In this document: positions 57,731 to 64,000 of the stretch, one piece after another
Numbering within the stretch: position 1 is the first letter of the stretch
Layout of the letters: each line of letters begins with the position of its first letter
Assembly (NCBI GenBank): GCA_964017125.1
Contig: OZ024902.1
Span: 34,048,654-34,112,653, forward strand
DNA from: Flabesymbios commensalis
Lineage: Eukaryota > Annelida > Polychaeta > Terebellida > Flabelligeridae
Reading direction: 5' to 3'
DNA length: 64,000 nt
Notes under the pieces: generated by a model
Database searches by the model: none
The model's input: the letters and a program-made list of their open reading frames with translations, nothing else
What the model was told of the DNA's origin: nothing
Position numbers and translations under genes: made by a program

Positions 57731-59454
57731 AAAATATTACCTAAAATTAAAAATGTGTGCGTATATGTAGGCTATGAAACTACGTCTTAGACATGGTGGG
57801 ATATAATATCTGTGATGTCGTCTATGCATAGCTATGTGTATCTTGGATTAAATAAAAGTTTTATCATGTGTAATATATGTAATATGAATTGGTCTCATTT
57901 TTGTAACAATAGGCTTTTGATTTGTTAATCAAAGTTGAGAACATGCTGGAAGCCTTTAGTTTATGTACCGTTCAGTTTCGAAAACCACCCAACTAAACTA
58001 AAGCTTGTACAAAGCGGAATAAATATTTTTCTTTTTGCACTAAAATTGGCTCGGTACGGTTGCACATGCAGACAAAATCTGTTTTAAATGTTACCATTGA
58101 TTTTAAATATTAATCTTGATGTGGTATGACTGTTAGTCAATAATTATTAAAATATGTGTTACTCTATTGACACGAAATGACACAACTTTCGTTGACTGCT
58201 AGTTATTTGGAAAGTAATATAAAATAAATATTAAAACAAAACCACGAATAAAATGTCACTCTATATCTCTAATTGGGTTTTAAAAATCATTGATATCAGC
58301 TTACAGTGTGTGTGATAATGATGATAACTTGAATACTCTGCATCCACAAAGAGACATACATATCCAGTACGCGCTGCTGAACATGTCAAGTATGAATACT
58401 TTATACTTGACATGATGATACATGGAGATTGATTATTGCAATTTATACTATATTTGATTTTTAGAATAATTTAAAGGTCAAATGTTTTGTGTTTACTGGG
58501 TGTCAATACAAGCTTGGGGTCAAGCAGTTTCCACATCCCCGCAGTAATACAGTCAGTTTGTTTGCAAGCCAGCGACCAAGTAGGGGCAAGGGCAAAGGGC
58601 TTTGAATCATTACGTCATAGATGTCGCTCAAGTATATATGAACTTGCTGTGATTTGAGAACTTGCTCTTAATGAGGCTTTGGGTATGAAACGCATATTTA
58701 GTATTATTATGGAATAGGCCTTGGCCTACCCACGGGCACTATAGCCTTCTGGGGACCCTTGTCCCGCGAATTTTGACAGTTGACCACACCATTACCATTA
58801 GAGTTCAACATGTGTATTTATTGAGCTTATCATGTTTAAAAAATATTGTGTGTTTTTTAAACAATAAAATCGACATATTGTCAATAACTGGCTCACTGTA
58901 AACCGTGACAATAATGAAGTACTGAAGAGGCATTGTCAAACCATTTTCACATCAGTACGCATCTTCTCTTTGAGAATTAGAATCATTAACATAGGCATTT
59001 GGCATAGTTTTGTTGCTTTAGATAGGCATATACACATAGCGAGATTTGACAAACCATCATGCTCATAGAATGGACTGAAAATATAATAAGTGAGTATTTT
59101 ATCATTTCTTAAATTTTCCTTTTGCTATGAAAAATATATTGGCCATATAAAATATAATTTAAATGTGTCACACTTCGAACAATTTTTCAGCTCACTAATC
59201 CCACTTCGACCAGATTTTGATCATAATTGGACAAGAACAGAAGATAGTTTATTCTATGATTTAAATTGGTATTTGATATTGTTTGATTATTGTGTCCGTA
59301 TATATCAATACCACTACAAACGTTTAATCTGTGATACATTAAAAAGCAAAGGCGGTTCCAGGACGGTCAAGGATGCGAAGGCTGATTTTGACTGAATAAA
59401 GAGAACTGTCAACATGGCTCTAATTTGGTCCAGATATTTTATTTTTACACATAA
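57731..59454. other. no gene assigned
   Basis: The longest open frame (59090-59395, plus, 101 codons) has no recognisable domain and reads as AT-rich chance sequence, although its last third (NWTRTEDSLFYDL, LKSKGGSRTVKDAK) is less biased. No splice context or homology supports it. Confidence 0.35.
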
Positions 59455-59563
59455 AAAAAACACGTACATGTATTTGTTCCTTCTAATCTTTTAATGTAAA
59501 CATAATAAATGTAGGCCTCAAATTAACCAAATAATATGGTTGAAGCGTTTCATTATCAACGTC
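59455..59563. repeat. second copy of a 110-bp dispersed repeat
   Basis: Matches 57618-57728 in direct orientation with about a dozen visible differences; flanking sequence differs. Confidence 0.7.
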
Positions 59564-60404
59564 AATTTTGTCATTGCATCACAATTCTTTGAACTGTATT
59601 ATATTTATTTTTGCTGATAATATCATTTTCGCGCACATTGTGTAAATAAAAATGAAGAAAAAAAGTTTATTTGTCACAATATTTTATTTTCTCATGCAAG
59701 TTTTGTCCACATTTAGAATTTGCAAGGCAAGTGACATAGCTGTAATTTTAAGTGAAAAGGGAGAGGTGTGGACATTTTTTTAAATTGTAATAAGGATTAT
59801 TTTAATTTTAATTCCGGAACGCAATAAATTGATTTCCTCCTAATAAGCCCGATATTGCGATATATTTTATTTTTGTTACAATTCACAATTAAAGGCGAAT
59901 GTGGTACTTTTTCTAAATTAAAAAAAACATCAAACAGGAAATTTAAAAATCGCAAAACTAATATAACATCATCATACCTATACTGTGTCAAAATTTCAGA
60001 ACTTTATCACAATTCGAAACTATTTTTAGGTTATTACACCTACTATAATGCATGCTCAGAGCCAAGCTTCTCGGCAATATTGTGCAGTGACAATTTTATG
60101 TAATTTGTTGTTGTACTAAATTCACCAAATCGTTGATCAAGTCCCAATTTTTATGGAATAACGCCACATCAATCACCAACACAGAATCAGAATCTACAAT
60201 CGAAACATTTTTGTGACAAACTGAGCTGCCATGCTTGACGTGTAGAAATATAATGTGTCAGCTTCTCCTAGATGACAAATGCTGATATAATTTACTTCGT
60301 TCAATGTGGTCCTTATAAACAATACAGTCATGAAATTCTTGGACTGACAAAATAACAAACTATAAAGTGCGAATTGTCGCTCGATGTGCGTGCGTCGACA
60401 TGTA
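59564..60404. other. no gene seen
   Basis: AT-rich sequence. Open frames at 59797-60103 on both strands overlap each other and show no domain. Confidence 0.45.
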
Positions 60405-60405
60405 G

Positions 60406-60594
60406 GGCGAGGGCCCTGGTGCAGTGGTTAAAGCTACCTGCTTGGAAAATCGTAGATCACGGGTTCGAAACCCGCTCTGGCATTCAAATTGCCATTTTTT
60501 TTCTTTGAAACTTGAATGCCAGAGCGGGGTTCAAACCCGCAATCACCTACTCTCAAAGCAGGCAGCTTTAACCACTGCACCAGGGCCCTCGCTC
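60406..60594. repeat. head-to-head pair of tRNA-like sequences
   Basis: Two arms of about 85 bp (60406-60488 and 60509-60594) are inverted copies separated by 20 bp. Each holds a tRNA-like D arm (TGGTGCAGTGGTTAAAGC), an anticodon-like arm and a T arm (GGGTTCGAAACCCG). In the right arm (minus) the anticodon stem CCTGC/GTAGG closes a 7-base loop reading TGA at the anticodon position. The acceptor stem pairs poorly (GCCCTGG against CTCTGGC) and there is no CCA or intron, so they look like tRNA-derived repeats or decayed tRNA genes. Confidence 0.7.
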
Positions 60595-60599
60595 TAATA

Positions 60600-62380
60600 G
60601 GACGTCAAAACACATCATGCCGACAATCGCATATTCTGTTAATAAAAGGCTGTCTATCTAGTCTGTATTGTTAACGAAGCCGATGAGGTTAAAAATGACT
60701 AAACCTTGATTGAATTCACTTCGGATATATAGCTTTGTCCTCTTTCGATCCTCGTTTTTTTAACGCGATCAACTCGACATGGTTGATAAACTCATGTGTG
60801 TATTTCACTGACAGTTCATATAAGAAAATTCAGGCAAAATTAGATTACGGCAGTCATTTTTATTGCCTCACCTATTGAAGAAAAAAAGAACACTTTCTTT
60901 AAAGTTGCCATCTTTTGTAACATTTTGGGACAATTTTATTTTTCTCTCGTAATAACATAGCAGTAGGCCTAATTATAAATGCAGCTCCTGGGATAACGAC
61001 CTCCATTTCGTGTTGGCATTTTGTGTAAAAAGATCATTATCGGCTGAGGCTTTTTTCTGTCGCCGACGGGCCTAGTATCTCATTATCATCACATATCAAG
61101 TCATGCAGTATATAAATATGAATGTCATAGGCATCATACTAATAACATTCTACTGTAATGATTTTTCTTTATGCTAATAAAATATGTCTGTCTGTATGTA
61201 CATGTGTGTATTTTGTCAAAAGAAAAACAGCTGATATAAATCTTGACAAATCTACATTATTTTTACTATGCTGTAAAATTCCTTGATTATTATTGAAGTC
61301 CAAATATGTTTAAATAATATAAATTTTTAACATACTTTGTAATATCAAAGTCAACTGTTCTTACAATAAAGTCTGTTAATATTGCATACAATGTCACCAT
61401 CGTTCATCCTGGGTTATTCTCAAATCACAAATACGAAAACGATTATTATATAGTTTGAATGTATTACACATACATATTTAATGTCTTGGATATTAAAGAG
61501 ATAATCTAAGGAGCGCAGAGAGTAATTACGATTAATGTTAGAACATGTTCAATGTTTACGGGAAAGGTAATTATGTGCTGGTCTATTAAAAGTAGAGTTC
61601 GCTCGGTGAAGCGCGGAGCAAATTATCCATAAGACAAGTCAGATGTAAAACCAATTCTTATTGGTAGACTTTAGCATCAAACATAATAAAAGGAGCGTAA
61701 CGGAGTGGAAAGGTCAGAATGATCAGTTTTTCTATGCCGTGATTCGTATACAACAATAAATTCCGTAATATATTTAAAAACGCTGACATAATGGGCTCAT
61801 TTGGGAATGAACGTAGTCGCTATGTCACATTTGCACAGATGTATCTCCACCACTCCATCATGATAGCATAATCATATTACCATGACTTCAAGCATGTATG
61901 TTCACATTTTGTTATTTTGTTATTTTTCCAAACTTCGATATAATTATGTTCTTGGATATATATTCCATTACACATGTTCTACATTTTAGGTTTGCCGTTG
62001 AATTGAACAACAACTATTATATTTGTGTGAGATGGAACATACAAGTCAAATTAACTCTTTATACTTGATAATATTCGGTCCTGATACTATGTCGTTTCTT
62101 AGATTCCCAACAATGCGATTCTGTTCCTAATAGTGACTTTTCTGTCTCTGGGCACATGAAAATCCGACCCTCATCCCCTTGAACAATGACAATAGTTTAT
62201 ACCGGACGATGCATCCAATTTAATAGGAGATGTCATTGATTTGAATCACTTGTGTTGAGTATTCTCAGATTATCCAACGGCAACACGAGCTGCAATGTAA
62301 TGAATTCATGAATTCATGATGTGTAGTAGTCTATATATTAACGTTTATATCTCTGTTTGACATTATTACACCTGTCTGAC
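60600..62380. other. 3' flank of the phosphatase gene, no other gene seen
   Basis: It should contain the 3' UTR of the minus-strand receptor phosphatase and then intergenic DNA. No further exon, repeat end or RNA gene was recognised. Confidence 0.5.
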
Positions 62381-62524
62381 TCATGTAGGAGTTTGTACAT
62401 TGGCGTAAATCTCTGTGTTTGACATCACACTTTGTTCAGTAGAAAAATGAGACTCTACATTGGCGTACGTCTGATGTTGCTCCATGTAATGCAGACATAA
62501 TCTGTGTAAGAAGTCATATTGCTC
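62381..62524 (-). CDS. receptor tyrosine phosphatase, last exon: D2 end and tail
   Basis: Acceptor TATTTTTGCAG at 62525, then 47 codons and TGA. The first residues (EQYDFLHRLCLHYME) are the closing helix of a PTP domain, where EQYxFL is near-universal. The remaining 30 residues form a cytoplasmic tail with two copies of YANV (in HQTYANVESH and EIYANVQTP). Tyr-x-Asn-Val is a Grb2-type SH2 binding form when phosphorylated, by established motif rules; function here is inference. The exon begins in phase 0, matching the ATG|GT end of the preceding exon. Confidence 0.92.
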   Translation of the reverse strand, partial: EQYDFLHRLCLHYMEQHQTYANVESHFSTEQSVMSNTEIYANVQTPT

Positions 62525-63110
62525 CTGCAAAAATAATGTTATTAGTTGATAAGTAGTTGATTGGAGTGCGGTACGGGACAAGATAGCGCTCGTCCAATAA
62601 AGAAGGTGTGAGCATTTTTTAGGCGGACACTTTATTCATTTGGCGTGTGCTGTATATCGCACTGAAAATGAAGAACGTTTGTATTTTCTCTCTCGATAGG
62701 CTGATAGAATTACCATTGATTGCCATTCGAACGTAGAACAAGTGGGAAGTCCAATAATGAAACCAACGCACGAGTGTGAACATACGAAATAGATTTATAT
62801 TTTAACACCTAAAGGTAGTGTTATTAATAAAATACATCATCAATTTTGTTTACACGTACATTCTGCCCACAGTGTAAATGTTCGTACAACATGTAAAAAT
62901 ATCTGTAATGAAACGGCATACGCCTTACAATGTTTAGGCTATTACCGTGGGATTATTCACCATTTATATGACAAAATAAAATTAATAAAGTACAGATTCT
63001 ATTGAATACATAATGCATTACACATGCATTATAGTTTCATTTGTTGTACAGTGAAAAGTACATGCATTGTGTTAATACAAAAATACAAAATTATAAGCCA
63101 TTAGTCTTAC

Positions 63111-63246
63111 CATTGTCTCTATAAATTGTCGCCTGAACAATCGTATGTATCTGACAGTATAGAAAATGTCCACCTGTTGAGTTGCACGTAACATATCCAG
63201 CAGGTTCCACGCAGCAGACATTACACCACATGCTGACGCCCCGTCT
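63111..63246 (-). CDS. receptor tyrosine phosphatase, D2 pseudo-active-site exon
   Basis: A 136-bp exon with acceptor TTTATAACAG and donor CAATG|GTAAGA. It starts with one base (A) that completes CTA (Leu) with the CT ending the preceding exon, giving HCLDGASACG across the junction. That is the PTP signature position HCxxGxxRTG. The cysteine is kept but the essential arginine of CX5R is alanine, so this domain should not hydrolyse phosphotyrosine. The rest (VMSAAWNLLDMLRATQQVD, then IFYTVRYIRLFRRQFIETM) fits the helices after the P-loop in D2 domains of receptor phosphatases (DVFQTVKxLRxxRPxxVQT in relatives). Confidence 0.92.
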
Positions 63247-63785
63247 CTGTTATAAACATATAAAATCGTATCTGGAGTTTAGAATATCATTTGAATTAGT
63301 TTGCTGTAAGCTATCAAGGGCTGAATATTTAATGAATCGTTCATACAGTAGTGATACGACCTCAATTCAATGAAAAGTAGTCAACTATTGAGGTACTCTG
63401 CTGACCTTAATTTTAATGGTGAGAGAAACATTCCTGAATGTGGTTAGTTTTCTGGAATGAAGAAGACAGTGGCAGTTACGGTAACATTCATCTACAGCCA
63501 GGTGAATAGAAAAGTAAAAAGTAAACAATTCAGCAATATAGCAATAAGCGTAATATTTGCTTGATTATGGGTGGGCAAAGATGATGGCATATGCCACCTT
63601 TCATACAAGTACACCATTCGCAACAGTTTCACCTAAGAATATATGAGAAAAGTTTGATATCTAAGACTATGTGATTCAATGCACATAAAAAAATAGAACG
63701 TCGCATTATTCACAAATATAAAATGATGAGACTCATTGAGACTATGAGTAATTTATATGAAATACACAAAAATAATGCGTCTTAC

Positions 63786-63952
63786 AGACAATGCACGACA
63801 ACAGGCCCACTATTGCTGATTTTTCTTTTACATTCTTCTGACATTGTGATGGCGGTAATAAAATCTTGTATCAGGTTTTCATCCAGAGATTTTCCTTTCC
63901 TCCAACTGTTCACCTGAACCTGGTGCACATTGACTGTGTCTCTTTTCGGGTT
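63786..63952 (-). CDS. receptor tyrosine phosphatase, D2 exon before the P-loop
   Basis: A 167-bp exon with acceptor TTATTTTGTCAG and donor TGTCT|GTAAGA. It starts in phase 0 (AAC CCG AAA) and ends in phase 2. It encodes VHQVQVNSWRKGKSLDENLI, then a helix DFITAITM and the strand SGPVVVHC that ends at the catalytic-position cysteine. In active PTPs the segment holding W is the WPD loop (HFTGWPDHGVP). Here it reads NSWRKGKS, lacking the catalytic aspartate, a second sign of an inactive D2. Further 5' exons (D1, membrane segment, ectodomain) lie beyond the right edge. Confidence 0.92.
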
Positions 63953-64000
63953 CTGACAAAATAAAATAAGCACATAGGCTACTTAAACATAATAAACCAT

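Noticed and set aside
59090-59395. 101-codon plus-strand frame as a host gene
   Set aside because: AT-rich composition, no known motif and no splice or regulatory context. It is mentioned only under the surrounding stretch.
60406-60594. Two functional tRNA genes
   Set aside because: Acceptor stems pair poorly and the exact inverted twin layout suggests a repeat, so I annotated them as tRNA-like only.
63182-63373. Plus-strand frame opposite the phosphatase exon
   Set aside because: Antisense shadow of the minus-strand P-loop exon at 63111-63246.

Overview
The window is animal nuclear DNA: AT-rich, gene-poor, with short exons bounded by GT/AG splice sites and dense transposon debris. No bacterial-type gene is present. 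The exon content (EGF-like plus fucolectin-type FTP domains, and a receptor tyrosine phosphatase tail), tRNA-derived SINEs and a LINE with a 2A-like motif suggest a marine invertebrate (mollusc, brachiopod, echinoderm, hemichordate or similar). The sequence alone does not settle which.

Host genes. Two genes lie head-to-tail on the minus strand. At the right edge (62381-63952) are the last three coding exons of a receptor-type protein tyrosine phosphatase. They encode the second, catalytically dead phosphatase domain and a short tail with two YANV tyrosine motifs. Further left (29981 down to about 6334) is the 5' part of a secreted or membrane protein: a signal-peptide exon, an EGF-like exon, two exons making one FTP lectin domain, and, after a 15 kb intron, one EGF-like exon with a doubtful linker exon before it. 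Intron phases match across the first four exons. At least one exon between 22.0 and 7.2 kb is unseen, and the 3' end lies outside the window. Both genes may belong to one tandem family of EGF/FTP receptor phosphatases; this is inference.

Everything else is mobile DNA. From left to right: a TIR transposon with an internal duplication (2.4-3.8 kb); a pair of 420-bp inverted repeats (6.5 and 10.6 kb) enclosing a broken Ty3/Gypsy fossil; a fold-back element with degenerate tandem-repeat arms (11.4-13.5 kb); a dimeric tRNA SINE (13.6 kb); a second fold-back element with 16-bp repeat arms (14.5-17.9 kb); a 2.7 kb non-autonomous hAT with a perfect 8-bp target duplication (19.0-21.7 kb); a second SINE copy (23.8 kb); several MITEs; a CR1/L2-like LINE fragment with a 2A-like motif (34.5-36.1 kb); and a nearly full-length LINE (38.3-42.5 kb).

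The most striking structure is a 13.65 kb element (42489-56142) inserted just after the LINE's ORF2 stop and flanked by the 9-bp duplication AAATTTGTT. It has short terminal inverted repeats and no visible transposase, and is built mostly of tandem arrays. These include an inner inverted pair of 45-bp arrays and a 526-bp higher-order array whose units echo the element's own terminal sequence. The LINE's 3' UTR resumes on its far side.
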